64,000 nt of DNA. Source: an uncultured Bacteroidales bacterium. GTDB taxonomy: Bacteria; Bacteroidota; Bacteroidia; Bacteroidales; UBA932. The DNA is taken from contig UQYV01000011.1 of assembly GCA_900545245.1 (NCBI GenBank), forward strand, positions 1 through 64,000. The letters run 5' to 3'. The notes under the pieces are model-generated. The model did not search any database and was not told where the DNA came from. It saw nothing but the letters and a program-made list of their open reading frames with translations. How positions within the stretch are numbered: the stretch's first letter is position 1; every line of letters starts with the position of its first letter. Below are positions 1 through 8,017 of the stretch, one piece after another. The position numbers were made by a program, and so were the translations under genes.

Positions 1-4
1 TAAT

Positions 5-55
5 AAAAAGAAAAGAGGCTAACCTCAAAGTCAATTTGACTTTTTAGTCAGCCTC
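5..55 (-). terminator. Intrinsic terminator of tRNA-Leu
   Basis: On the minus strand a nested hairpin follows the tRNA: outer arms GAGGCT/AGCCTC (50-55 with 15-20) enclose an 8-bp stem AAAGTCAA/TTGACTTT (27-43), and a T-rich run follows at 14-1. Position and U-tract fit a Rho-independent terminator. Confidence 0.75.
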
Positions 56-62
56 ATTTTCG

Positions 63-144
63 TACCCGGAGCCGGGATCGAACCGGCATGCCTTGCGGCA
101 CTGGTGTTTGAGACCAGCGCGTCTACCGATTCCGCCATCCGGGC
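63..144 (-). tRNA. tRNA-Leu (anticodon CAA)
   Basis: The minus strand folds as a class II tRNA of about 82 nt: acceptor arm GCCCGGA/TCCGGGT, D-loop with GGTAGACGC, anticodon stem TGGT/ACCA around loop CTCAAAC (anticodon CAA, reads UUG), a short variable arm, and T-arm GCCGGTTCGATCCCGGC. The discriminator base is A and CCA is not encoded (the next bases are CG). The first acceptor pair is G-U. It is monocistronic, with its own promoter at 258-228 and a terminator downstream. Confidence 0.95.
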
Positions 145-227
145 AACTGTGTGCGCGTATTCCTGTTGTGCGTTATAGTCTAACTTTCGGAACTGCGCGT
201 CGATAGACTCCTTCCGTGAAAGGACTG

Positions 228-258
228 CAAAGGTAGAAAAAACTTGTGACATCGCAAA
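228..258 (-). promoter_or_regulatory. Promoter of tRNA-Leu
   Basis: Bacteroidota sigma-ABfr type promoter on the minus strand: -33 TTTG at 258-255, 19-bp spacer, -7 TACCTTTG at 235-228. Transcription would start near 221, about 75 nt before the tRNA. Confidence 0.7.
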
Positions 259-271
259 ATCTGGAAATATA

Positions 272-303
272 TTTGTAAAAGAATAAAACAGCATCTAAAT
301 TTG
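272..303 (+). promoter_or_regulatory. Promoter of the aro operon
   Basis: -33 TTTG at 272-275, 20-bp spacer, -7 TAAATTTG at 296-303, matching TTTG-N19/20-TAnnTTTG. It lies 47 bp before the aroB start and diverges from the tRNA promoter. Confidence 0.7.
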
Positions 304-350
304 TCGGTCGGTTTCCGGAAGAAAGATTATTGCGTCCGGAAGGTAAGTAA

Positions 351-1499
351 ATGAACGAAAAAGTGAAGTGCAGAATAGTGCGTGCGGAAGGACTCGATCC
401 GCTTTTCCCGTTGTTGGAAGACTTCGGGACGGTTTGGATTGTCTGTGACCGCAATGTGTGGGAGCAGGTGGGAAGTCCTGTGTCGGAGAGGCTGCGCGGG
501 GGGCACGCCAATTCGGGAGATGGACTGTCTGTCTGCAATAAGTTGCTGGGTGTAAGCATTATAGATGCTTCTGAGGCGAACAAGACAATGGAAACTGTTG
601 AATCTGTCGTGGGGGATATGCTTGAGGCCGGAGCCGACCGAAACGTCCTTGTTCTCGGCATAGGCGGGGGCATAACCACCGATCTGGCAGGTTTTGTCGC
701 CTCCATATATAAAAGAGGTGTCCGCTTCGCTTTTGTCCCGACCACTCTCCTCGCGCAGGTCGATGCTGCAATAGGTGGAAAAAACGGCGTCAACTTCCGT
801 TCTTATAAAAATATGATTGGGGTAATCCGCCAGCCGGAGTTTACCTATATATATAATGAGTCGCTGAAGACACTCCCGCAACGTGCTTTCCTTTCCGGAG
901 TCGCCGAACTGCTGAAGACTTTCATCATCGCCGATGCCGATGCCTATAATGACGTTGTCGGGCGCCTGAAGGCTTGGAAGGCAAATGAACTCGATGCGGA
1001 CTGCTCGTCTGAAAAAGACGGTGGACGGTCAATTCCGGAGATAGGATATCTCGCTGCGCGGGCTGCGGAAATCAAAGCATCCATAGTGGAACAGGATCCG
1101 GAAGAGCATGGCCTTCGCCGGGTGCTTAACCTCGGTCACACCTTCGCCCACGCCATAGAGAAGCTCTCCTCCGGAAGATGGTCCCACGGTGAGGCCGTAG
1201 CGGTTGGCATCATCTTGGCCGCCCGCCTTGCAGAATCCCTATCCGACAAGGTTACGGACAGCGAGGGCCTGCCGTTCATCTGTGAAGAAGGCCTGAGAGT
1301 GCGACTTGAAAGAGACTTTAAGGCGATTGGCCTCCCGACTGAATGTCCTTACATGCTGAAAGAAATGTCCGATGCCATGTCAAAGGACAAGAAGGCCGAA
1401 GGCGACAGGATAAACTTTATCCTCCCTGCCAAGATCGGTTCCGTCAAAATTGTGAAAATAAATATAGAACAATATGATTTGTACAGTACTTCAGAATAA
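351..1499 (+). CDS. aroB: 3-dehydroquinate synthase
   Basis: AroB converts DAHP to 3-dehydroquinate, step two of the shikimate pathway, in the cytoplasm with NAD+ and a divalent metal. The 382-residue product carries the glycine-rich NAD loop GGGITTDLAGF, the motif PTTLLAQVDAAIGGKNGVNF, and metal ligands in GVAELLK (Glu), NLGHTFAHAIE (His) and WSHGEAVAVG (His). The length is slightly above the family norm. Two polar stretches look inserted, one near residues 48-62 and one near 210-228 rich in Asp, Glu, Ser and Gly. It is the first gene of the aroB/aroDA/aroC operon and its last 26 nt overlap the next start, suggesting translational coupling. Confidence 0.95.
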   Translation: MNEKVKCRIVRAEGLDPLFPLLEDFGTVWIVCDRNVWEQVGSPVSERLRGGHANSGDGLSVCNKLLGVSIIDASEANKTMETVESVVGDMLEAGADRNVLVLGIGGGITTDLAGFVASIYKRGVRFAFVPTTLLAQVDAAIGGKNGVNFRSYKNMIGVIRQPEFTYIYNESLKTLPQRAFLSGVAELLKTFIIADADAYNDVVGRLKAWKANELDADCSSEKDGGRSIPEIGYLAARAAEIKASIVEQDPEEHGLRRVLNLGHTFAHAIEKLSSGRWSHGEAVAVGIILAARLAESLSDKVTDSEGLPFICEEGLRVRLERDFKAIGLPTECPYMLKEMSDAMSKDKKAEGDRINFILPAKIGSVKIVKINIEQYDLYSTSE

Positions 1500-3549
1500 G
1501 AACTTCGATGAGCTATTGGCTGCTCTTGACGAATGCCTGATGGCAGAAATAAGGCTTGACAGTTGCGGGATCAACGAAGACGAAATAGACGAAATCTTCT
1601 CGACGGCCGACATTCCGCTGGTGGCGACATGCCGGATGGCGGAGACGGCAAAGAAGCATCCTGAGATGAGTCCGGTGGCGGTGGCTTCCCTCTGCGAGAA
1701 ACGCCTTGTCGCAGCCATCAAGGCCGGTGCCTCATACGCTGACCTTGAAATCGAGGCTCCCAAGGAAAACGTCAAGAGAATCAAGGCTGCCTGTACAGAC
1801 AATGGCACGCTTCTTATTCGTTCATTTCATGATTTCAACGGCACCGATTCCATCGAAGCGCTCAAGGCGGTAGTCGAAAAATGCGTCTATCACGGTGCGG
1901 ACATCGTAAAGGTTGCCACGACAGCAAATTCCGAAGACGACGCAGCCCGTGTCCTTTCTCTCTACGACGACCCGGCGGTTCTCGTTCCTCCGCAGACCGG
2001 CAGGCACACAACACCGGCTCCTGAGACCACCGAAGGCAGGCTCATAGCATTCTGCATGGGCGAGAAAGGCAAGGAATCAAGAATGGAATGCCTCAAAAAA
2101 GGTGCACCGTTCACATACGCTGCTCTCAACGAAAAAGAAACGGCCGCTCCCGGTCAGCAGATCGCTTCCGAGATGTCAGAAAAGCTATATGGAAGCCTGC
2201 CTTTCTTCGACGCCGACATCGTGGCACCGTCATCAAAGAGTTTTGTCCAAAGAGCCGTGATTGCAGCCTCCCTCGCCGAGGGCACGTCACGCCTGCGCAA
2301 CTACACCCCGTGCGAAGACTCTGAATCAGCGCTACGAGTCGCCGAGGCCCTCGGAGCCAAGTTGCTACGCGAAACTGCCGGGGACGAGACGAATCTCGTG
2401 ATAACAGGAATCGGCGCAAAGGAGGGATGCCTGTCTGAACTCGAAAGACTCAATGTCGGGGAATCCGGACTGCTTGCAAGGCTTATGATTCCTCTCTCGG
2501 CAGAACTGTCCGGCGGACAGCCGGTGTGCATAGAGGGTGAAAAGACTCTATCGGGTCGTCGCCTTGCCGGTGTGAACGGGATAATGACCGAGTTTGGAGT
2601 CAAAGTTACGGACAACGACGAAAAGCTCCCTATAAATATCAGCGGTCACCTTACTCAACTCAAGGCCGAGGTCTCCGGCGAGAGTGGCTCGCAGCTGATT
2701 TCCGGACTTCTGATGGCCATGCCGCTCGTGGATAAGAACATGACCCTGCTCGTCGAGAATCCCAAGAGCATTCCTTACACTTTCATGACAGCCGAAGTTC
2801 TCAAAAAATTCGGCGTCAAGATTTCCAATGAAATGCTCGGAGGGCGTGATTTTATGGAGTCCGACGGCGACTGGTCGCTTTGCACCGAAATGATATTCAA
2901 GGTCCGCGCCGGACAGAAATACACGGCCGCCGATTTTGACATCGAGGGAGATTGGAGCGCGGCGGTGCCGGTGATGGTCGCCGCCTCTGTTTTCGGAAAG
3001 GCCTGCATCGATGGGCTCAGCACCAATTCTCTTCAGGCCGACATTGCCATAATGGACATACTTATGGCTGCCGGAGCAAGTATCACTCAGCTGGACGGCG
3101 ATGAGGGCGAAATCCACGTCCAACAGTCACCGCTGCTCGCTTTCGAGGCGGATGCCTCACATTGCCCCGATCTGTTCCCGTGCGCGTCCGTCCTTGCTGC
3201 ATTCTGTCAGGGCAAGAGCCGGCTCTATGGCGTCAGCCGCCTACGTAACAAGGAGAGCGACCGTGCCGCTGCAATTGTTGAGATGCTGACGAAAATGGGC
3301 GTCGAGGCTGTGATTGACGAGGCTGCGGATGTGCTTGTTGTCACCGGACACTCACTCGCGTGGAGGCTTCTGAACGGGAAACTTCTCAATGGCGGCAAAT
3401 ATAGTTCGCACCACGACCACCGTATGGTGATGGCTCTAAAAGTCGCTTCTCTCGGTGCGGACTCTCCGATAGAGATTGACGACGAGAGCTGCGTTTCCAA
3501 GTCTTGGCCAGAGTTTGTTGAGATGTTTGTGGACTCGGTCGTGAAGTGA
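1474..3549 (+). CDS. Fused 3-dehydroquinase (type I) and EPSP synthase
   Basis: One 691-residue polypeptide joins two shikimate steps. Residues about 1-215 are type I 3-dehydroquinase: DLEIEAP, the catalytic His in SFHDFNGT and the Schiff-base Lys in DIVKVATT are present, then AFCMGEKGKESRM. Residues about 235-691 are EPSP synthase (AroA): APSSKSFVQRA at the start, NVGESGLLARLM, SGSQLISGLLM, the catalytic Asp in CPDLFPCAS, LRNKESDR, HHDHRMVMAL and the late Lys in CVSKSWPEF. All key residues look intact, so both activities are expected. The start overlaps aroB by 26 nt and aroC follows after 29 nt. AroD is usually separate or fused to AroE in other lineages, so the AroD-AroA order is unusual. 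Shikimate dehydrogenase and shikimate kinase are not in the window. Confidence 0.93.
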   Translation: MICTVLQNKNFDELLAALDECLMAEIRLDSCGINEDEIDEIFSTADIPLVATCRMAETAKKHPEMSPVAVASLCEKRLVAAIKAGASYADLEIEAPKENVKRIKAACTDNGTLLIRSFHDFNGTDSIEALKAVVEKCVYHGADIVKVATTANSEDDAARVLSLYDDPAVLVPPQTGRHTTPAPETTEGRLIAFCMGEKGKESRMECLKKGAPFTYAALNEKETAAPGQQIASEMSEKLYGSLPFFDADIVAPSSKSFVQRAVIAASLAEGTSRLRNYTPCEDSESALRVAEALGAKLLRETAGDETNLVITGIGAKEGCLSELERLNVGESGLLARLMIPLSAELSGGQPVCIEGEKTLSGRRLAGVNGIMTEFGVKVTDNDEKLPINISGHLTQLKAEVSGESGSQLISGLLMAMPLVDKNMTLLVENPKSIPYTFMTAEVLKKFGVKISNEMLGGRDFMESDGDWSLCTEMIFKVRAGQKYTAADFDIEGDWSAAVPVMVAASVFGKACIDGLSTNSLQADIAIMDILMAAGASITQLDGDEGEIHVQQSPLLAFEADASHCPDLFPCASVLAAFCQGKSRLYGVSRLRNKESDRAAAIVEMLTKMGVEAVIDEAADVLVVTGHSLAWRLLNGKLLNGGKYSSHHDHRMVMALKVASLGADSPIEIDDESCVSKSWPEFVEMFVDSVVK

Positions 3550-3578
3550 TTATCCTTCAATAGAATATATTATATTAT

Positions 3579-4574
3579 ATGCACAACAGTTTCGGAGAAA
3601 AATTCAGAATCACGGTTTATGGCGGCTCTCACGAGCCGAAACTCGGCGTCATAATCGATGGCGTGGAACAGGGGCTGTCGCTTTCGGAAGATGATTTCTC
3701 CGAAGATATTGCCCGACGCAAGCCTGGAGCAAAGGGCACGACTGCAAGAATCGAATCCGACATCCCATTGTTGACGGGACTTCTTGACGGAAAGACTTCC
3801 GGAGGCCCGCTGAAAATCGAGTTTGAAAACCGGAATATCCGTCCGGGAGACTATGCCGAATTTGTCGATGTCCCACGCCCGGGGCATGTGGACTATGTGA
3901 CTCATCCTCAAAGATATGGCGTAATCTCTGCCCGCCAGTTTCCTCCTTTTACCGGCGGCGGCATATTCTCCGGGAGGATGACTCTCGTCCTCGTTGCTGC
4001 CGGTGTCGTGGCCAAGAAGGTCCTATCTGTCCACATCCCTGACGCTAAAATCTCCGCTGAACTTGTGAAGGTCGGAGGAACTTCCGACAAGTCCTTGTGG
4101 CAGGGCCTTATTGAGACGGCTGTTGCCGATGGGGACTCTCTCGGTGGAGTTGTTGAGTGCCGCGTGAATGGGCTTCCAGTAGGGCTCGGTGAACCATATT
4201 TCGATTCTGTCGAGTCGCTTGTGTCCCACGCGATGTTCTCCATCCCCGGGGTTCGTGGTGTCGAGTTCGGAGATGGTTTCGCCGCCTCTGACATGCGCGG
4301 TTCCGAGCATAATGATCCTTTCGGAGAAGACGGGAAGCTGACGAAGAACGGGGCCGGAGGGGTCAACGGCGGACTCACCAACGGCAATGACCTTCTCTTC
4401 CGCGTGGCCTTCAAGCCAACCTCAACCATACACAAACCGCAGACTACATGGGACTTCGCTCAGAAGAGTCTTGTAGAACTCTCGGCAAAGGGGCGTCATG
4501 ACGCCTGCTTCGCCCTCCGCACCCCAGTCATAGTTGAGGCCATGACCGCTGTGGTCCTCTGCAATCTAATATAG
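3579..4574 (+). CDS. aroC: Chorismate synthase, short divergent type
   Basis: AroC makes chorismate from EPSP using reduced FMN. The 331-residue protein is shorter than the usual 350-360. The first signature reads YGGSHEPKLGVIIDG instead of the common GESHG, keeping the catalytic His; the second His is in RPGHVDY. The middle motif is GGGIFSGRMT rather than GGGRSSARET, which as I recall resembles the form found in many Clostridia more than the usual Bacteroidales enzyme. The C-terminal signature RHDACFALRTPVIVEAM is present. It closes the aro operon. The divergence suggests horizontal origin, but function is expected because the catalytic residues remain. Confidence 0.9.
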   Translation: MHNSFGEKFRITVYGGSHEPKLGVIIDGVEQGLSLSEDDFSEDIARRKPGAKGTTARIESDIPLLTGLLDGKTSGGPLKIEFENRNIRPGDYAEFVDVPRPGHVDYVTHPQRYGVISARQFPPFTGGGIFSGRMTLVLVAAGVVAKKVLSVHIPDAKISAELVKVGGTSDKSLWQGLIETAVADGDSLGGVVECRVNGLPVGLGEPYFDSVESLVSHAMFSIPGVRGVEFGDGFAASDMRGSEHNDPFGEDGKLTKNGAGGVNGGLTNGNDLLFRVAFKPTSTIHKPQTTWDFAQKSLVELSAKGRHDACFALRTPVIVEAMTAVVLCNLI

Positions 4575-4613
4575 CCTGTTCATAATATTTGTGTAAAATT
4601 GCGATATTTTCTA

Positions 4614-4644
4614 TTGCGGTTTTAATGACGATTCTTTAACTTTG
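4614..4644 (+). promoter_or_regulatory. Promoter of the ABC/MutS-like operon
   Basis: -33 TTG at 4614-4616, 20-bp spacer, -7 TAACTTTG at 4637-4644. It lies in the 187-bp gap after aroC and gives a leader of about 110 nt before the start at 4762. Confidence 0.6.
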
Positions 4645-4761
4645 TTGCCTGTCGTACGTGTTTTGTCGGCAAGGTTAGAAAAGTGTAGGCTCTGTCTGGC
4701 ATGTTCATGCCTTATGGTGGTGGAGATCTATTTATGTTTATATACTTCAATAAGCGCAACA

Positions 4762-5697
4762 ATGAGTGAACCGATCGTTAAAGTCGAACATTTGTCACAT
4801 CGTTATAGTGTGCAGTGGGCAATCCGTGACATTAGTTTTGAAATCGGACAGACGGGAACCACTGGGCTTCTCGGGTCGAATGGTGCCGGAAAGTCCACGA
4901 CAATGAACATCATTTGTGGAGTTCTCTCCCAGACTGACGGAGAAGTCCGCATAGACGGAATAAATCTGCGGGAAAACCCTGTCGAAGCCAAGAAGAACAT
5001 AGGATTCCTTCCACAGAAACCGCCTCTCTATGGTGACCTTACGGTGGATGAATATCTGAAATATGCGGCTCGGCTGCGCCGTATGGAGTCTTCTAAGATT
5101 CCGGCAGCGCTCGAGTCTGTCAAGGAACGCTGCGGAATCGCTCATTTCAGCAAGAGGCTGATAAAGAACCTCTCCGGAGGCTACCAGCAGCGCGTCGGCA
5201 TTGCTCAGGCAATAATCCATGACCCGAAGGTGGTCGTGATGGATGAGCCGACCAACGGGCTTGACCCGAACCAGATTCTTGATATCCGCTCTCTTATAAA
5301 AGACATCGCCCGTGACCGTGCGGTGTTGATTTCAACGCACATCCTTTCAGAGGTGCAGGCAATCTGTGACAACATCATGATGATAGAGCATGGCTCCCTT
5401 GTCTTCAGCGGAACAATCGATGACTTCGACAACTACATTGAGCCTGACACTTTCATGCTCAGGTTTGAGCATGCTCCGGACGAAGAGGAACTGAAATCTG
5501 TTCCTGGGGTCACCGACGTGAAGAGTGTCTCCGAATATGAGCCGCGCTACAGGGTGTGGTTCGACGGAGACCGCGAGACTATGGAAAGAATGGTGCGCGA
5601 GAGTGTCGTAAAAGGATGGGGACTCATTGAGATACAGCTTGAAAAGTCTTCGATGAACGAAATATTCGCACAGTTGTCCGGCCGTAAGAACTTGTAG
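4762..5697 (+). CDS. ABC transporter ATP-binding protein, GldA-like
   Basis: Cytoplasmic ATPase subunit of an ABC-2 type transporter. The 311-residue protein has Walker A GSNGAGKST, signature LSGGYQQRVG, Walker B VVVMDEPTNGLD and the H-loop STHILSE, followed by the C-terminal domain of about 90 residues typical of GldA/NatA-like subunits. The frame is open upstream to 4642, but the family N-terminus (MSEPIVKVEHLSHRYS) begins at 4762 and the added 40 residues resemble nothing, so 4762 is preferred. It is separated by 1 nt from the first of two permease genes. The substrate is unknown. GldA homologues are common in Bacteroidota that do not glide, so a motility role should not be assumed. Confidence 0.9.
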   Translation: MSEPIVKVEHLSHRYSVQWAIRDISFEIGQTGTTGLLGSNGAGKSTTMNIICGVLSQTDGEVRIDGINLRENPVEAKKNIGFLPQKPPLYGDLTVDEYLKYAARLRRMESSKIPAALESVKERCGIAHFSKRLIKNLSGGYQQRVGIAQAIIHDPKVVVMDEPTNGLDPNQILDIRSLIKDIARDRAVLISTHILSEVQAICDNIMMIEHGSLVFSGTIDDFDNYIEPDTFMLRFEHAPDEEELKSVPGVTDVKSVSEYEPRYRVWFDGDRETMERMVRESVVKGWGLIEIQLEKSSMNEIFAQLSGRKNL

Positions 5698-5698
5698 C

Positions 5699-8014
5699 AT
5701 GAAGACGAAAAACGTAACACTGAGCATTGCTGCGAGCGAACTTAGGCTGATTTTCAGCACTCCGGTGGCATGGGTGATGCTGACAATCTTCACGGTTCTC
5801 TGCGGGATGACTTTTGCCGATGTGGTCAGGCTGCACGTCGAGACTCTTGCCGCCGGCCGTCATATATCTTTCCTCACGCAATCCATCTTCACTTCCGATG
5901 AACTCGGACTCTTTCCCGAAGTGAAGGGCTACCTCTATCTGTTTATTCCTCTTGTGTCAATGGGGATGATAAGCCGCGACCTTGGAAGCGGAACATATAA
6001 GCTCCTCTATTCCTCGCCGGTATCTGACCTGCAGATGGTTGCAGGGAAATTCCTTGCGATGGTCGGCTACGGTCTGTCAATGATGGCAGTTCTCGCCGTC
6101 TTTGTCTGCTACGGCTGCTACGCAATCGTAAGTCCTGATGTTCCCCTTTTGCTATGCGGAATGCTCGGATTGTTCTTCCTCCTCTGTACCTATTCTGCGA
6201 TAGGCATATTCATGTCGTCCCTCACTTCTTACCAGGTTGTGGCCGCCCTCGCGACATTCGCTCTGCTTGCGGTGCTTTCAAAGATGAGAGATGTGGGGCA
6301 GGATACTCCGTGGATACGCGATCTGACATGGTGGCTTTCCATCGACGGTCGCTGCGAGACATTCATCAGCGGTCTGGTGTGCAGCGAGGATGTCATATAT
6401 TTCATTGCCGTCACGGTTTTCTTCCTTGGCCTTACTGTCCTTCGTATATCCAACCGAAGACGTAGCTGCAGGACTGCGGTCCGGATTCTTTCATACACTG
6501 GAGTGACAGCACTGCTCGTCGCCGTCAGCATTGTCTCTTCCCGTCCGTCGTTGATGGGTTTTTGTGACGTGACCGAGACCGAGAGTCAGACCATAACCAT
6601 TCCGAGCCGTGAGGTTATGAACTCAGTCGAGGGACCGGTGGAAATCACTACATACGCCAACATCCTGGACGAGGAAGGGTTCTACCTCGGCATCCCTTCG
6701 ATGACGAATTACGACAGGGCCTACCTCAAACCCTACATTCGTTTCAAACCAGACATCCGGCTGAAGACCGTTTACTATTGGGCAAATGCCGGGAGCAAGG
6801 CGGCCGGCCGCCGTTTTCCGGGACTTCCAGACGATCAGAAGGCAGAAAGGATTGCGGACGTTTACGAGATGGACTTTGACCGTTTTCTTTCTCCGCAACA
6901 GGTTACGCGGCTTGTTGATTTGAGCGGAGAGGGATACAAGACCGTACGTCAGATAAGGCTTGCTGACGGCCGCACAACCTTCCTTCGTTATTTTGACGAT
7001 TCACAACGCCAACCGGGAGAGAAAGAAATCACTGCTGCGTTCAAGAGACTCGTGTGGGGTTCCGTGCCTGTGGGCTTCCTTACAGGTCATGGTGAAAGGG
7101 ACATCCGTCGTGATGGTGACGCTGACTATAATGCTTTTGCGGCGTCGCGAAGCTTCCGTCATTCTCTGATGAACAATGGCTTCGATGCGGTAAACATATC
7201 CCTTGACGGAGGGAGGACAATTCCTGACAGCATCAGAATACTGATAATTGCTGATCCGAGGGAACGGCTGTCGGAGGAAGAAGTGGCTGAAATACGCAGA
7301 TATATTGACCGTGGCGGCAACCTCATCCTTGCTGCAGAGCCGGGACGCCAGGCAAATGCCAACGATATCGCCGCGATTTTCGGTGCGCGTTTTCTCGACG
7401 GACGCCTTGCCGTTCCTCCGGGAGACAGCAGGCAGGATTTGATTCTGGCCGATGTCGCGAAGGCTGCCTTCAGCGAGATGCCAGCCCTCGCGCAGATGAG
7501 AAACCACGGCTACAAGATTACTATGCCGGGCTCTGTCGGCATAAATACAGACGGAGTCAGCGGTTTCGACTGCGCACACATGCTTCTGAGCGCCCGCAAT
7601 ACGTGGAATGAGTTCCGGACGACGGACTTTGCCAACACCGTGGCCACTCTTGACTCTGCGGACGGCGAAAAGGAAGGTTCACGTGCGGTCGCAGCGATGC
7701 TTACCCGAGCCATTGATGGCTGCAGAAGCCAGAAGATTATCCTGCTCGGAGACGCAGACTGCTTCAGCAACGCCGAGCTCATGCGCGACCGCTACACCGT
7801 GTCATCCGGGAATTTTACTCTGATCTACCAGATTTTTCACTGGATGAGTGACGGAGAATATCCTGTGGATACCCCGAGGAAGAACGGAAGCGACTGGAGT
7901 ATGCGTGTCGGAATAGAGCAGATGCCGGCGCTCAAATGGATTTTGGCCGTCATTCTTCCACTTCTGATGCTCCTCACGTCATTGCTCATAATAATCCGTA
8001 GAAAATCGAAATAG
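5699..8014 (+). CDS. GldF/GldG-type fusion permease, first copy
   Basis: A 771-residue fusion. Residues about 1-260 form an ABC-2 permease domain with about six membrane segments (first one around residues 20-45), resembling GldF. Residues about 270-740 are the soluble GldG-like auxiliary domain, which probably faces the periplasm and contains the stretch VGFLTGHGERD. A final membrane segment near 745-765 ends in the positively charged RRKSK. It starts 1 nt after the ATPase gene and 3 nt before a full-length paralogue of the same architecture, so the two could form a heterodimeric membrane unit with the ATPase. Function and substrate are unknown. Confidence 0.85.
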   Translation: MKTKNVTLSIAASELRLIFSTPVAWVMLTIFTVLCGMTFADVVRLHVETLAAGRHISFLTQSIFTSDELGLFPEVKGYLYLFIPLVSMGMISRDLGSGTYKLLYSSPVSDLQMVAGKFLAMVGYGLSMMAVLAVFVCYGCYAIVSPDVPLLLCGMLGLFFLLCTYSAIGIFMSSLTSYQVVAALATFALLAVLSKMRDVGQDTPWIRDLTWWLSIDGRCETFISGLVCSEDVIYFIAVTVFFLGLTVLRISNRRRSCRTAVRILSYTGVTALLVAVSIVSSRPSLMGFCDVTETESQTITIPSREVMNSVEGPVEITTYANILDEEGFYLGIPSMTNYDRAYLKPYIRFKPDIRLKTVYYWANAGSKAAGRRFPGLPDDQKAERIADVYEMDFDRFLSPQQVTRLVDLSGEGYKTVRQIRLADGRTTFLRYFDDSQRQPGEKEITAAFKRLVWGSVPVGFLTGHGERDIRRDGDADYNAFAASRSFRHSLMNNGFDAVNISLDGGRTIPDSIRILIIADPRERLSEEEVAEIRRYIDRGGNLILAAEPGRQANANDIAAIFGARFLDGRLAVPPGDSRQDLILADVAKAAFSEMPALAQMRNHGYKITMPGSVGINTDGVSGFDCAHMLLSARNTWNEFRTTDFANTVATLDSADGEKEGSRAVAAMLTRAIDGCRSQKIILLGDADCFSNAELMRDRYTVSSGNFTLIYQIFHWMSDGEYPVDTPRKNGSDWSMRVGIEQMPALKWILAVILPLLMLLTSLLIIIRRKSK

Positions 8015-8017
8015 AAG

